The notes beneath the pieces are model-generated. The model was not told the DNA's origin, did not search any database, and worked only from the letters and a program-made list of their open reading frames with translations. Position numbers and translations under genes: made by a program. Shown here piece by piece: positions 27,753 through 36,836 of a stretch of 64,000 nt of DNA. Source of the DNA: Sphingobacterium bovisgrunnientis (GTDB lineage Bacteria > Bacteroidota > Bacteroidia > Sphingobacteriales > Sphingobacteriaceae); NCBI RefSeq assembly GCF_009829085.1, contig NZ_WUQY01000001.1, positions 124,001 to 188,000 on the forward strand. The letters are read 5' to 3'. The stretch's first letter is position 1, and each line of letters starts with the position of its first letter.

Positions 27753-28229
27753 TTATTCACCTGGAACAAATTTCATTGAAATTGAATTCACGCAATGTCT
27801 TGTGTTTTTTGCAGTAAAGCCTTCACCTTCGAAAACATGTCCAAGATGTCCGCCACATTTATTGCATAATATTTCAACGCGTCTGCCATCGGCGTCAACT
27901 TCGCGTTTTACTGCTCCCGGTATTTCGTCATCAAAACTTGGCCAACCACAGTGCGATTCGAATTTGTCTTGAGATTTGTATAGGGGCGCATTGCATCTTC
28001 TACAGATATACGTGCCTTTTTCTTTATTATCTAATAATTCTCCGGTAAAAGGTCTTTCTGTCCCTTTATGTAGAATAACGTATTCTTCTTCTGCTGTAAG
28101 TTTGTTGTAATTTGTGGTATCCATATTTTCTGTTTTTACTGTTTTAAAGATTTGTTTCTTTTGCTGTTGACAGGATTGCGTAATTAATACGATCACAAAC
28201 AACAAAATATTTAATATTTTATAGTGCAT
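27753..28229 (-). CDS. msrB: peptide-methionine (R)-S-oxide reductase, lipoprotein form
   Basis: Reduces methionine-R-sulfoxide in proteins. I start it at the ATG at 28229 (the frame's earlier codon is TTG), giving a signal peptide with lipobox ITQSC (Cys20), so the enzyme is anchored in the envelope. The MsrB domain shows the two zinc pairs CRRC and CNKC, the substrate motif CGWPSF and the catalytic RHCVNS near the C-terminus. At 158 residues it has no MsrA fusion. It likely protects envelope proteins from oxidation next to the respiratory operon. Confidence 0.94.
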   Translation of the reverse strand: MHYKILNILLFVIVLITQSCQQQKKQIFKTVKTENMDTTNYNKLTAEEEYVILHKGTERPFTGELLDNKEKGTYICRRCNAPLYKSQDKFESHCGWPSFDDEIPGAVKREVDADGRRVEILCNKCGGHLGHVFEGEGFTAKNTRHCVNSISMKFVPGE

Positions 28230-28402
28230 AACGGTCAAAATATATGTATTTTACTGTACAATAAATGACAAATGAAATAAAAAAATGTTTCTGTTGATAT
28301 TTCTTTGTCTTCTCCCATATTAAAGTTATTGCAAACCGCTGAATAATGGCTTTTAAAGTTAATTATAGGCATAAAAGAGCTTTATTTAGAATGATTTTAA
28401 AT

Positions 28403-28428
28403 TGACAATTTGCGTCATTAAATTGTCA
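28403..28428. promoter_or_regulatory. perfect inverted repeat upstream of the actA promoter
   Basis: TGACAATTT / AAATTGTCA, 9-bp perfect arms with an 8-bp spacer GCGTCATT. It ends 19 bp before the TACTTTTG box and overlaps the -33 region, as a regulator site would. It resembles Crp/Fnr-like dyads only loosely. Confidence 0.55.
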
Positions 28429-28447
28429 GGGATTGCTTATAAAGTTA

Positions 28448-28455
28448 TACTTTTG
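28448..28455 (+). promoter_or_regulatory. -7 promoter box of the act-cox operon
   Basis: TACTTTTG fits TAnnTTTG. The nearest suitable TTG (28423-28425) lies 22 nt upstream, slightly longer than optimum and inside the right arm of the inverted repeat. Confidence 0.55.
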
Positions 28456-28539
28456 TGCATTGTTTGATGGGTGTGAACCCTTCTGACAAGAGGAAAAGTA
28501 ATTTTTATATTCATAAATAAATAGTATAAAGTGCTAAAT

Positions 28540-29823
28540 ATGAGAAATATCTCATCCGTATTGGGAAGATTTGCAAAGTCAATATCAGTTAGTTTGGTGT
28601 TGTTATTTGCTGTTACGATGTCGTCGAATGCGCAGGATGCTAAGGAAGGTGCGGCGTTATTTAAGGCAAACTGTACTGCTTGTCACAAGGTAGACAGAAA
28701 AATGACAGGTCCTGCATTAGCTGGGATGTCAGAAAGACATTCTGAAGAGTGGTTGGTGAAGTGGATTAAAAATTCAGGTGCTTTGATTGCTTCTGGTGAT
28801 CCTGTTGCTAATCAGATTTTTGAAGAATGGAACAAAGTGGCGATGCCGGCTTTTACACAATTCTCAGATGATCAAATCAAAGGTATCATCGCGTATGTGA
28901 AAGAAGAGGAGGCGAAAGCTGCTGCTGGTGGTGATAAAGGTGGTGCTACTGCTGGGGCCGCTGCGAGTTCTGATGCAAACACATTGATGATTCTTGGTGT
29001 TGCTGCTATTTTGTTGTTGGCTGTTGGTGTGATCGTAATCTTGAGTCGTGTTATCAAGACTTTGGAGAAGGTAATCGCTAATAACGCTGCTGCAATTGAA
29101 GCTGCTAAAGCACGTAATGAGGCTCATGAAGAATCGGATAAAGTTAAGTTCGCGCAAAAATTCTTAAAGAATAAGAAGTTAGTTGGGTTTACAGCATTGA
29201 TGGTTGTGGCGTTGTTGGCTGTTTTGGGCTGGCAGACAATGTGGAATGTTGGTGTACATACTGGGTATAAGCCAGTGCAACCAATTAAATTCTCTCACCA
29301 AGTACATGCTGGTGTAAATCAAATTGATTGTCAATATTGTCACGGTGGTGCGTACAAATCTAAGAACGCATCTATTCCTTCGGCAAACGTATGTATGAAC
29401 TGTCATAACACTGTTACTGCTGCAGATCATTACGATGGCGAAACTTCTCCTGAGATTATGAAGTTGTACCGCGCTGTAGATTGGAATCCAGATACACGTG
29501 AGTATGGAAATAATCCTCGTCCTATCGAGTGGGTTAGAATTCATAACTTGCCAGATTTCGCTTATTTCAATCACTCTCAACACGTTAGTGTTGCAGGTTT
29601 GGAATGTCAAACTTGTCACGGTCCGATTGAATCTATGGAAGAAGTTTATCAATATTCTCCATTGACAATGAAGTGGTGTGTGGACTGTCATAAGACTACA
29701 GAAGTAAATGCTGATAATAAATACTATGATCAGTTGATCGAAGCGCACGAGAAATTGAAAAAAGGAGAGAAGATGACAGCTGCGATGATCGGTGGATTAG
29801 AGTGTGGTAAGTGTCACTATTAA
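28540..29823 (+). CDS. actA: alternative complex III subunit A, multiheme cytochrome c with extra N-terminal heme domain
   Basis: Membrane-anchored cytochrome subunit of the quinol-oxidising alternative complex III. From the ATG at 28540 the protein has 427 residues: a signal sequence, a monoheme domain with CTACH (Cys45), an Ala-rich stretch, a membrane helix (LMILGVAAILLLAVGVIVIL), a second helix (LVGFTALMVVALLAVLGW), and then five CxxCH sites (CQYCH from about 264, CMNCH, CQTCH, CVDCH, CGKCH). The last five match the pentaheme ActA core. The N-terminal monoheme domain and its own helix are an addition to that core. An upstream in-frame GTG at 28531 is less likely as start. It is the first gene of a 17-kb operon. 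Confidence 0.93.
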   Translation: MRNISSVLGRFAKSISVSLVLLFAVTMSSNAQDAKEGAALFKANCTACHKVDRKMTGPALAGMSERHSEEWLVKWIKNSGALIASGDPVANQIFEEWNKVAMPAFTQFSDDQIKGIIAYVKEEEAKAAAGGDKGGATAGAAASSDANTLMILGVAAILLLAVGVIVILSRVIKTLEKVIANNAAAIEAAKARNEAHEESDKVKFAQKFLKNKKLVGFTALMVVALLAVLGWQTMWNVGVHTGYKPVQPIKFSHQVHAGVNQIDCQYCHGGAYKSKNASIPSANVCMNCHNTVTAADHYDGETSPEIMKLYRAVDWNPDTREYGNNPRPIEWVRIHNLPDFAYFNHSQHVSVAGLECQTCHGPIESMEEVYQYSPLTMKWCVDCHKTTEVNADNKYYDQLIEAHEKLKKGEKMTAAMIGGLECGKCHY

Positions 29824-29861
29824 TAATTAATTAGGAAAACGCAATCTTATATACAGCTTAA

Positions 29862-32800
29862 ATGGATAGCAATAAAAAATATTGGAAAGGTTTAGAAGAG
29901 TTAAATCAAACTCCTGCTTTCGTTAAAGAAAGTAAGAGTGAATTTGCTGAGCCTATTCCTGTAGAAGATGTATTAAACGAAGCAGGCTTAAGTACAAGAA
30001 CACCACGTCGTGATTTCTTGAAGGCTTTAGGTTTTGGTTTGGGAGCTGTTACATTGGCAGCGTGTAACCGTACGCCGGTTCACAAAGCTGTTCCTTATGT
30101 AATTAAGCCGGAGGAAATCACTCCAGGTATTCCTAACTATTATGCTTCATCATTCAATGGACAAAGTATTTTAGTAAAAACACGTGAAGGTCGTCCAATC
30201 TTTATCGAGCCAAATCCAAATGGTGTTGGTTTGACACAAGGTACAGACGCTACTACAGTAGCTTCGGTATTGGATCTTTACGACATGTCTAAATTACAAA
30301 ATCCGCAATTAGACGGTAAAGATGTAGAGTGGTCTAAATTTGATAGCACAGTAATCGCTGCTTTGAATAAAGCTGCTCAAGCTGGAAAACAAATTGCTAT
30401 CGTATCGACAACAGTTAATTCTCCATCTACTTTAGCTTCTATCGCTAAATTAACAGCTAAATATCCTACTACTTCTTTAGTACAAGTAGATGCTGTTTCT
30501 TACAGTGGTATCATTGAGGCAAATAAAAATTCATTTGGCAAAGCTGTAGTACCTTCTTACCATTTTGGTAATGCACAGGTTGTAGTTTCAGTAGCTGCGG
30601 ACTTCTTAGGTTCATGGTTGTCAGGTGAAGAACATTCACAAGATTTCATCAAAAATCGTGACTACAAATCATTGAAAAATGGTAAAATGTCACGTCATAT
30701 CCAATTCGAGTCGGGTCTATCGATGACAGGTTCGAATGCAGATGTACGTATTGCTATTAAGCCTTCAGAAGAAGGTGCTGTCTTGATTTCATTGTACAAT
30801 GAAATCACTGGTCAATCTGCAGCAGGTGGTACGACAAATGCAAAAGCACAAACAGCAATCAAATTAGTAGCTAAAGAGTTAGTTGCTTCTAAAGGTGCTG
30901 CAGTAGTAGTAGCAGGCGCAAATGATGTAAATATTCAATCATTAGTAAACGCTATCAATACACAATTAGGTGCTTACGGCGCAATTATCGATTTAGATAA
31001 TTACTCGAAACAATACCAAGGTTCGGATGCTGCTTTCCAACAATTCTTAACTGCTGCTAAAGGTGGTCAAGTGGGTGTAGCATTATTCTTGAACAGTAAC
31101 CCTGTTTATAACTACTTCAACTCAGCTGATGTAGAAGAAGCTATTAAGAAAATTGACTTTACGTTATCATTCGCAGACCGTAAAGACGAAACAGCTTCTT
31201 TATTAAAAGCAATTGCACCAGTTCCTAACTATTTAGAGTCATGGGGTGATGCTTCAGCAAAAGAAGGTGTATTTACAGTTGTTCAACCGACAATCAACCC
31301 AATTTATAACACACGTCAAGCTGAGCAATCATTCTTAGTATGGGCAGGTGAGACTACGAACATTTATGATTTCGTAAGACAAAATTGGGAAACAAATATT
31401 TTAGCAGGTACTGGTAAGTCGTGGAAAGAAGTTTTACAAGCAGGTTATATTTCTAAAGCAACAGCTTCTGGTTCAGTTTATTCAGCTAACGTAGATGTGG
31501 CTTCAGTAGTTTCAGCTATTGTTGCTGATTCTAAAAAAATCGTTGGTGATGTAGAATTGAAATTATATGAATCTACTACATTGCGCGATGGTCGTTACGC
31601 TAACAACGCATATTTGCAAGAGCTTCCTGATCCAGTATCAAAAGTAACTTGGGATAACTATGCTGCTATCAACCCTAAATTTGCTGAGCAATTAGGTTTA
31701 GGTGAGAATGGCAAAGTTACAGTTGAAGCTAACGGTAAATCTATCGAATTACCAGTTGTATTGCAACCAGGTCAAGCAATGGGTACAGTTTCTGTAGCTG
31801 TTGGTTATGGTCGCACTTCAGTAGGTAAGGCTGGTGATAATGTAGGTAAAAATGCTTATCCATTGGCTTCATTAATCAATGGTACGGTTCAATTTGCGGC
31901 TAAAGCTTCACTTTCAAAAGCTTCTGGCACGTATGAATTAGCACAAACACAAACACACCACACGATCGAAGGTCGTAACATCATTCGCGAAACTACCTTC
32001 GCGAAATACCAAAAAGATCCTAACTCTGAATCTGGACGTTTCGCTGATTCTCACAAAACTTACGATTTGTGGAATAAATATGAGCAACCAGGTCACAAAT
32101 GGGTAATGGCTATCGATTTGAATGCATGTACAGGTTGTGGTTCTTGTATCGTAGCATGTAACGTTGAAAACAATATTCCAGTAGTAGGTCGTGAAGAGGT
32201 TCGTCGTCGTCGTGAGATGCACTGGTTACGTATTGACCGTTACTATACTATCGAAGAGAATGGTTCTAAATTCACAAAAGAGAACGATATAGCAAATGTT
32301 CAAGACTTCGAGAATGTAACAGTAGTTCACCAACCTATGTTGTGTCAACACTGTGAGCATGCTCCTTGTGAGACTGTATGTCCTGTATTAGCTACTGTAC
32401 ACTCTTCAGAAGGTCTTAACCACATGGCTTACAACAGATGTTTCGGTACTCGTTACTGTGCAAACAACTGTCCATACAAAGTGCGTCGTTTCAACTGGTT
32501 CAACTACTGGAATGATTCACGCTTTGATAACTACTTGAATAATGAGTTTACACAATTAGTATTGAATCCAGATGTAACAACACGTTCTCGTGGTGTGATG
32601 GAGAAATGTTCAATGTGTATTCAACGTATCCAAGCTGGTAAATTAACAGCTAAAATGGAAAACCGTAAGTTGGTAGACGGAGATGTGAAAATGGCTTGTC
32701 AAGCTGCATGTTCGGCAAACGCTATTATCTTCGGTGATGCTAATGATCCAGAATCAGAAGTTTCAAGAGCATTACGCAATGAGCGTGTTTACTATGTGTT

Positions 32801-32867
32801 AGAAGAGATCAATGTTCAACCGAATATCGGTTACATGACTAAAGTTAGAAACACATTTGAAGCATAA
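29862..32867 (+). CDS. actB: alternative complex III subunit B, molybdopterin-oxidoreductase-like/Fe-S protein
   Basis: Large peripheral subunit (1001 residues) of alternative complex III. The N-terminus has a Tat-like TPRRDFLKALGFG (twin Arg 49-50) with a lipobox-type LAAC (Cys68). The first two thirds resemble the molybdopterin oxidoreductase fold, but in this family it carries no molybdenum cofactor. The last third is a ferredoxin-like domain with four Cys clusters: CTGCGSCIVAC, CQHCEHAPCETVC, CFGTRYCANNCPYKVRR and CSMCIQRIQ followed by CQAAC. These are expected to bind three 4Fe-4S and one 3Fe-4S clusters. It relays electrons between quinol and the ActA hemes. Confidence 0.95.
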   Translation: MDSNKKYWKGLEELNQTPAFVKESKSEFAEPIPVEDVLNEAGLSTRTPRRDFLKALGFGLGAVTLAACNRTPVHKAVPYVIKPEEITPGIPNYYASSFNGQSILVKTREGRPIFIEPNPNGVGLTQGTDATTVASVLDLYDMSKLQNPQLDGKDVEWSKFDSTVIAALNKAAQAGKQIAIVSTTVNSPSTLASIAKLTAKYPTTSLVQVDAVSYSGIIEANKNSFGKAVVPSYHFGNAQVVVSVAADFLGSWLSGEEHSQDFIKNRDYKSLKNGKMSRHIQFESGLSMTGSNADVRIAIKPSEEGAVLISLYNEITGQSAAGGTTNAKAQTAIKLVAKELVASKGAAVVVAGANDVNIQSLVNAINTQLGAYGAIIDLDNYSKQYQGSDAAFQQFLTAAKGGQVGVALFLNSNPVYNYFNSADVEEAIKKIDFTLSFADRKDETASLLKAIAPVPNYLESWGDASAKEGVFTVVQPTINPIYNTRQAEQSFLVWAGETTNIYDFVRQNWETNILAGTGKSWKEVLQAGYISKATASGSVYSANVDVASVVSAIVADSKKIVGDVELKLYESTTLRDGRYANNAYLQELPDPVSKVTWDNYAAINPKFAEQLGLGENGKVTVEANGKSIELPVVLQPGQAMGTVSVAVGYGRTSVGKAGDNVGKNAYPLASLINGTVQFAAKASLSKASGTYELAQTQTHHTIEGRNIIRETTFAKYQKDPNSESGRFADSHKTYDLWNKYEQPGHKWVMAIDLNACTGCGSCIVACNVENNIPVVGREEVRRRREMHWLRIDRYYTIEENGSKFTKENDIANVQDFENVTVVHQPMLCQHCEHAPCETVCPVLATVHSSEGLNHMAYNRCFGTRYCANNCPYKVRRFNWFNYWNDSRFDNYLNNEFTQLVLNPDVTTRSRGVMEKCSMCIQRIQAGKLTAKMENRKLVDGDVKMACQAACSANAIIFGDANDPESEVSRALRNERVYYVLEEINVQPNIGYMTKVRNTFEA

Positions 32868-32896
32868 TTTTATTCTTTATTTGAAATAAAACAACT

Positions 32897-34378
32897 ATGT
32901 CATCGCATAACGAATCAATATTAAGAGAACCATTAATGACCGGTAAGGACATCACGTATGCACAAATTACGGATGATATCTTACTACCGGTTGAAAATAA
33001 ACCCAACAAGGCTTGGTGGATTGGATTTATCGTAGCTGCTTGTGGAGCTATGTTATGGGTTATTAGCGTTGGATACACGTTTTGGACGGGTATCGGTGCT
33101 TGGGGTCTAAACAAAACAGTAGGTTGGGCATGGGATATCACCGACTTCGTATGGTGGGTGGGTATCGGTCACGCGGGTACACTTATCTCAGCCGTATTAT
33201 TATTATTCCGTCAAAACTGGCGTAACTCCATCAACCGTTCTGCGGAAGCGATGACGATTTTCGCCGTAATTTGTGCCGCAACTTACGTTGTAGCGCACAT
33301 GGGACGTCCTTGGTTAGCATACTGGATTTTCCCACTTCCGAATCAGTTTGGTTCATTATGGGTAAATTTTAACTCACCATTAGTATGGGATGCGTTCGCG
33401 ATCTCTACATATTTCACTGTATCATTAGTGTTCTGGTACTGTGGATTATTACCAGATATCGCATCAGTACGTGACCGTGCTTCAGGTTTAAGAAAAAGAA
33501 TCTATTCAATCTTTTCATTCGGATGGAATGGTTCAGTAAAAACTTGGCAACGTTTTGAAATCGTGTCATTGATTTTGGCAGGTATTTCTACACCACTTGT
33601 ACTTTCGGTACACACTATCGTATCTATGGACTTTGCAACATCTGTAATTCCAGGATGGCACACGACAATCTTCCCTCCATACTTCGTGGCAGGTGCGATT
33701 TTCTCAGGCTTTGCGATGGTACAAACATTATTATTAATCTTACGTAAAGTATTAAACTTTGAGCACTACATCACGATGTTCCACATCGAGTCGATGAACA
33801 AAATCATTATGGTGACAGGTTCTATCGTAGGTGTTGCATATTTGACAGAGTTATTCATTGCTTGGTATTCGGGTTCTGAATATGAGATGTATGCTTTCGC
33901 AAACCGTGTTGCTGGTCCGTACGCTTGGGCTTATTGGGCGATGATGACATGTAACGTGATTTCACCTCAATTGTTCTGGTTCAAAAAAATACGTACAAGT
34001 ATTCCTATCTCTTGGGTATTGTCGATCATTGTAAATATTGGTATGTGGTTCGAGCGTTTCGTAATTATCGTTACTTCATTACACCGTGATTATTTACCAT
34101 CATCATGGGCAATGTTCTACCCAACATGGGTTGACGTAGGTATCTTTGTAGGTTCGATTGGTTTATTCTTTGTATTATTCTTATTGTTCTTACGTTTCTT
34201 ACCAGGTATCGCAATTGCTGAGGTTAAATTATTATTGAAAAGTTCTAGCTTACAACATAAAACTAAGTTGATCCAAGAAGGAGCATTCCCAGAAGATCAA
34301 GTAGAATTCTTCAAAAAATCATTGGAGAAATACGATTCAGTATCACAAGAGGAAATTAACGCATTACGTAAAAAATAA
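32897..34378 (+). CDS. actC: alternative complex III subunit C, NrfD-like quinol-binding membrane protein
   Basis: Polytopic membrane protein of 493 residues with about ten hydrophobic helices (for example WWIGFIVAACGAMLWVIS near residue 38, VGIGHAGTLISAVLLLF, FVVIVTSLHRDYLPSSW). The NrfD/PsrC family pattern shows in the GHAGTLIS helix and in WEFRFVI-like WFERFVIIVTSLHRDYLP. In alternative complex III this subunit contributes the periplasm-side quinol site and possibly a proton path. It follows actB by 29 bp, and actD starts 5 bp after its stop. Confidence 0.95.
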   Translation: MSSHNESILREPLMTGKDITYAQITDDILLPVENKPNKAWWIGFIVAACGAMLWVISVGYTFWTGIGAWGLNKTVGWAWDITDFVWWVGIGHAGTLISAVLLLFRQNWRNSINRSAEAMTIFAVICAATYVVAHMGRPWLAYWIFPLPNQFGSLWVNFNSPLVWDAFAISTYFTVSLVFWYCGLLPDIASVRDRASGLRKRIYSIFSFGWNGSVKTWQRFEIVSLILAGISTPLVLSVHTIVSMDFATSVIPGWHTTIFPPYFVAGAIFSGFAMVQTLLLILRKVLNFEHYITMFHIESMNKIIMVTGSIVGVAYLTELFIAWYSGSEYEMYAFANRVAGPYAWAYWAMMTCNVISPQLFWFKKIRTSIPISWVLSIIVNIGMWFERFVIIVTSLHRDYLPSSWAMFYPTWVDVGIFVGSIGLFFVLFLLFLRFLPGIAIAEVKLLLKSSSLQHKTKLIQEGAFPEDQVEFFKKSLEKYDSVSQEEINALRKK

Positions 34379-34383
34379 TAGCA

Positions 34384-34920
34384 ATGAGCAATACAAAATA
34401 TATATTAGGAAGTTTTGCGGATCCTGATGATTTGATGCACGGGATTGATAAATTGCAAGCAAACAATATCAGCATATACGATTGTTATACACCAATGCCG
34501 ATTCACGGAATCGAAGCTAAATTAGGTGTAAAACCTTCAAGATTACCAATCGCAGCTTTTTGCTTTGGTGCGCTAGGTACGACATTGGGATTTAGTTTAT
34601 TATACTATACTATGGCATACGATTGGCCAATGAACATCGGTGGAAAGCCATCTTTAGCATTGCCAAACTTTGTTCCTGTTACATTCGAGGTGACTATTTT
34701 ATTATGTGCTTTGGGTATGGTAGCGACATTCTTTTACCGCAATCACTTATTCCCAGGACGTGCACCCCGTGTAATGGATTTGAGAGCTACGGACGATCGT
34801 TTTATCATTGCAGTAGATGCAAACGAAAATACAGATCACGCTTTAGTGGATAGTTTGTTGAAAGAAGCTGGAGCAGTAGAAGTTAAATACAATGAAAGAA
34901 AATATGTTAGTTATGAATAA
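34384..34920 (+). CDS. actD: alternative complex III subunit D (DUF3341)
   Basis: A 178-residue subunit with two membrane helices. The conserved N-terminal segment is YILGSFADPDDLMHGIDKLQ, then YDCYTPMPIHGIEAKLG, a helix LPIAAFCFGALGTTLGFSLLYY, the WPMNIGGKPSLALPNFVPVTFE motif characteristic of DUF3341, and a second helix. The soluble C-terminus ends in VEVKYNERKYVSYE. Its stop overlaps the preferred start of actE (ATGAATAA), indicating translational coupling. Confidence 0.94.
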   Translation: MSNTKYILGSFADPDDLMHGIDKLQANNISIYDCYTPMPIHGIEAKLGVKPSRLPIAAFCFGALGTTLGFSLLYYTMAYDWPMNIGGKPSLALPNFVPVTFEVTILLCALGMVATFFYRNHLFPGRAPRVMDLRATDDRFIIAVDANENTDHALVDSLLKEAGAVEVKYNERKYVSYE

Positions 34921-35548
34921 GAAGAATTTTCTTGGCGCTGTATGTATGGCTGTAGCTTTCGCAGCAGTAACTACTGCTTGTGGAGATGGTACTACGCGTA
35001 GCACAGGTTTGGAATTTTCGCGTAATATGTACGATCCGTTAGCATACAATCCAGATCAGCCAAACAATAATTTTAAAAATAAACAAACAGCTCAAACTCC
35101 TCCAGCAGGTAGTATTCCTCAAGGTTTTGAGAAGTTTGCAGATGAATATTCAAATACACCAGAGGATTATACAAGAGCAGGAGCTGAAGTTACTAATCCA
35201 CTAGCTGTAAATGAAGAAAACTTAGCTCAAGGTCAACATTTATACTTAGTAAACTGTGCCGTATGTCATGGTAAAGAAGGTAAAGGTGATGGCTCTATTA
35301 CTAAAGATCGTTCGATCACGGATTCAAGAGGTACTCGTCAATTAGAGAACTTCCCTAATCCTCCAGCATATGGAAGATCAAGCGGTGCAAATTCATCTAG
35401 AGGTGGGTTAATGGCAGATTTGTCTGCAGGTAAAATTTATCATACTATTTACTACGGTTTGAATACAATGGGATCACACGCATCTCAATTGAATCCAGAG
35501 GAGCGTTGGAAAGTAGTTATGTATGTTCAAGAATTACAAAAGAAATAA
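34913..35548 (+). CDS. actE: alternative complex III subunit E, monoheme cytochrome c lipoprotein
   Basis: Monoheme cytochrome c, 211 residues from the ATG at 34913. That start overlaps the actD stop by 8 bases and gives a clean signal peptide ending in VTTAC (lipid-anchored Cys); earlier in-frame ATGs at 34892 and 34904 lie inside actD. Heme binding is shown by NCAVCHGKEGKGDG, with a likely distal Met in NTMGSHASQL. It probably passes electrons from ActA to the oxidase or to a soluble cytochrome. The linker before the heme domain is Pro/Asn/Gln-rich. Confidence 0.93.
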   Translation: MNKKNFLGAVCMAVAFAAVTTACGDGTTRSTGLEFSRNMYDPLAYNPDQPNNNFKNKQTAQTPPAGSIPQGFEKFADEYSNTPEDYTRAGAEVTNPLAVNEENLAQGQHLYLVNCAVCHGKEGKGDGSITKDRSITDSRGTRQLENFPNPPAYGRSSGANSSRGGLMADLSAGKIYHTIYYGLNTMGSHASQLNPEERWKVVMYVQELQKK

Positions 35549-35567
35549 TCTAACATCAATTTAATAA

Positions 35568-36794
35568 ATGGGAACTCACAATCATCATCACGATTATAAT
35601 TTCAGCGAGCAATATACATTTGCTGGTACAGCGAAGATTGTTAGCTTGGTTGCTATTGTATTAGGTGCTGCTGCCATTGGATATGGTTTGTACACTGGTG
35701 ATACAATGCGAACTTTCGCCAATCTACTATTGATGGGATATTATTTCGCTTGTGTATGTGCTGCTGGAGCTTTCTTCATTGCGTTGCAAATGGTAACTCA
35801 ATCTGGATGGTCTGCAGGTTTAATTCGTATTCCACAGGCTATGGCGTCAGTATTGCCTATTGCATCCGTGATTTTATTAATTATCGCGGCAGGAGGTATT
35901 TACACACATACATTATACCACCACTGGACAGATCCAACATTATTCGATCCAAATCATGCTAATTACGATAAATTAGTTGCTGGTAAACAAGCATTCTTAA
36001 ACATTCCAGGATTCTTTATCCGTCAGATTTTGTTTATGGGATGTTACAGTATCTTCGCTTTCATCTTAGCTAAATTGTCATACAAAGAGGATTTAGAAGG
36101 TGGCTTAGGATCTTACAAACAAAGCTTTAAATTATCTGCTATTTTCTTAGTAATATTTGGTTTTACAACTCCAATTTGGTCATTCGACACAATCATGTCA
36201 TTAGAGGCACACTGGTTCTCTACAATGTTTGGTTGGTACAATTTCGCAGCAATGTGGGTTAGTGGTATCGCAGTTGTTGTTGTAATCTTAATCTTATTGA
36301 AAAAAGCGGGTTACATGGCTTGGGTAAATGAGAATCATTTACATGACTTAGGTAAGTTAATGTTTGGTTTCTCTATCTTCTGGACTTATGTTTGGTTTGC
36401 GCAATTCATGTTGATTTGGTACTCTAACATTCCAGAGGAAACAGTTTATTTCTACAAGCGTTGGGAGCCAGAATACAAACCATGGTTTTGGTTAAGCATC
36501 ATTATTAATTTCTTAGCGCCATTATTACTATTGGTAGATAGAGATGCGAAACGTAAACAGAATATAATGTTGTTCGTAGCAATTTTATTATTGTGTGGAC
36601 ACTGGTTAGACTACTATATTATGATCATGCCTGGTACAGTAGAGACTGATAGAGGTTTTGGATTAATTGAAATTGGTACAGCGATAGGTTTTGCAGGTTT
36701 ATTCTCATTCTTAGTGATGAATAAAATTAGCAAGCATCCTCTTGCTCCTAAACATCATCCATTCCTTGATGAAAGTTTAAACCATCAGATTTAA
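35568..36794 (+). CDS. actF: alternative complex III subunit F, membrane protein
   Basis: Polytopic membrane subunit of 408 residues with about ten helices, related to ActC. The N-terminus is His-rich (MGTHNHHHDYNF). Typical elements are GYYFACVCAAGAFFIALQMV, HHWTDPTLFDPNHANYDKLV, FFIRQILFMGCY, and MSLEAHWFSTMFGWYNFA near the middle, all conserved in Bacteroidota quinol:cytochrome c oxidoreductase quinone-binding subunit 2. It follows actE by 19 bp and is followed 42 bp later by coxB. Confidence 0.94.
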   Translation: MGTHNHHHDYNFSEQYTFAGTAKIVSLVAIVLGAAAIGYGLYTGDTMRTFANLLLMGYYFACVCAAGAFFIALQMVTQSGWSAGLIRIPQAMASVLPIASVILLIIAAGGIYTHTLYHHWTDPTLFDPNHANYDKLVAGKQAFLNIPGFFIRQILFMGCYSIFAFILAKLSYKEDLEGGLGSYKQSFKLSAIFLVIFGFTTPIWSFDTIMSLEAHWFSTMFGWYNFAAMWVSGIAVVVVILILLKKAGYMAWVNENHLHDLGKLMFGFSIFWTYVWFAQFMLIWYSNIPEETVYFYKRWEPEYKPWFWLSIIINFLAPLLLLVDRDAKRKQNIMLFVAILLLCGHWLDYYIMIMPGTVETDRGFGLIEIGTAIGFAGLFSFLVMNKISKHPLAPKHHPFLDESLNHQI

Positions 36795-36836
36795 TATAGA
36801 ATTGATAGAATTTACGTTCAAACGTTTATAGAAGAA

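Larger units (their letters stand above)
28230..28539. other. 310-bp intergenic control region of the respiratory operon
   Basis: This gap between the divergent msrB and actA starts has no open reading frame of interest. It holds a perfect inverted repeat at 28403-28428 and a TACTTTTG promoter box at 28448-28455, leaving an actA leader of nearly 80 nt. The msrB-proximal half is AT-rich, and I see no clear TAnnTTTG box for msrB. Confidence 0.7.

Noticed and set aside
31938..32222. Antisense open frame inside actB
   Set aside because: It has no signal, motif or conserved composition and is fully contained in the clearly real actB on the other strand; it is a shadow frame.
29862..32867. ActB as a functional molybdenum enzyme
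   Set aside because: The gene context and Fe-S layout match alternative complex III, in which this fold carries no molybdenum cofactor.
34623..34853. Alternative-frame ORF inside actD
   Set aside because: It is entirely within the DUF3341 gene, whose reading frame matches the family.
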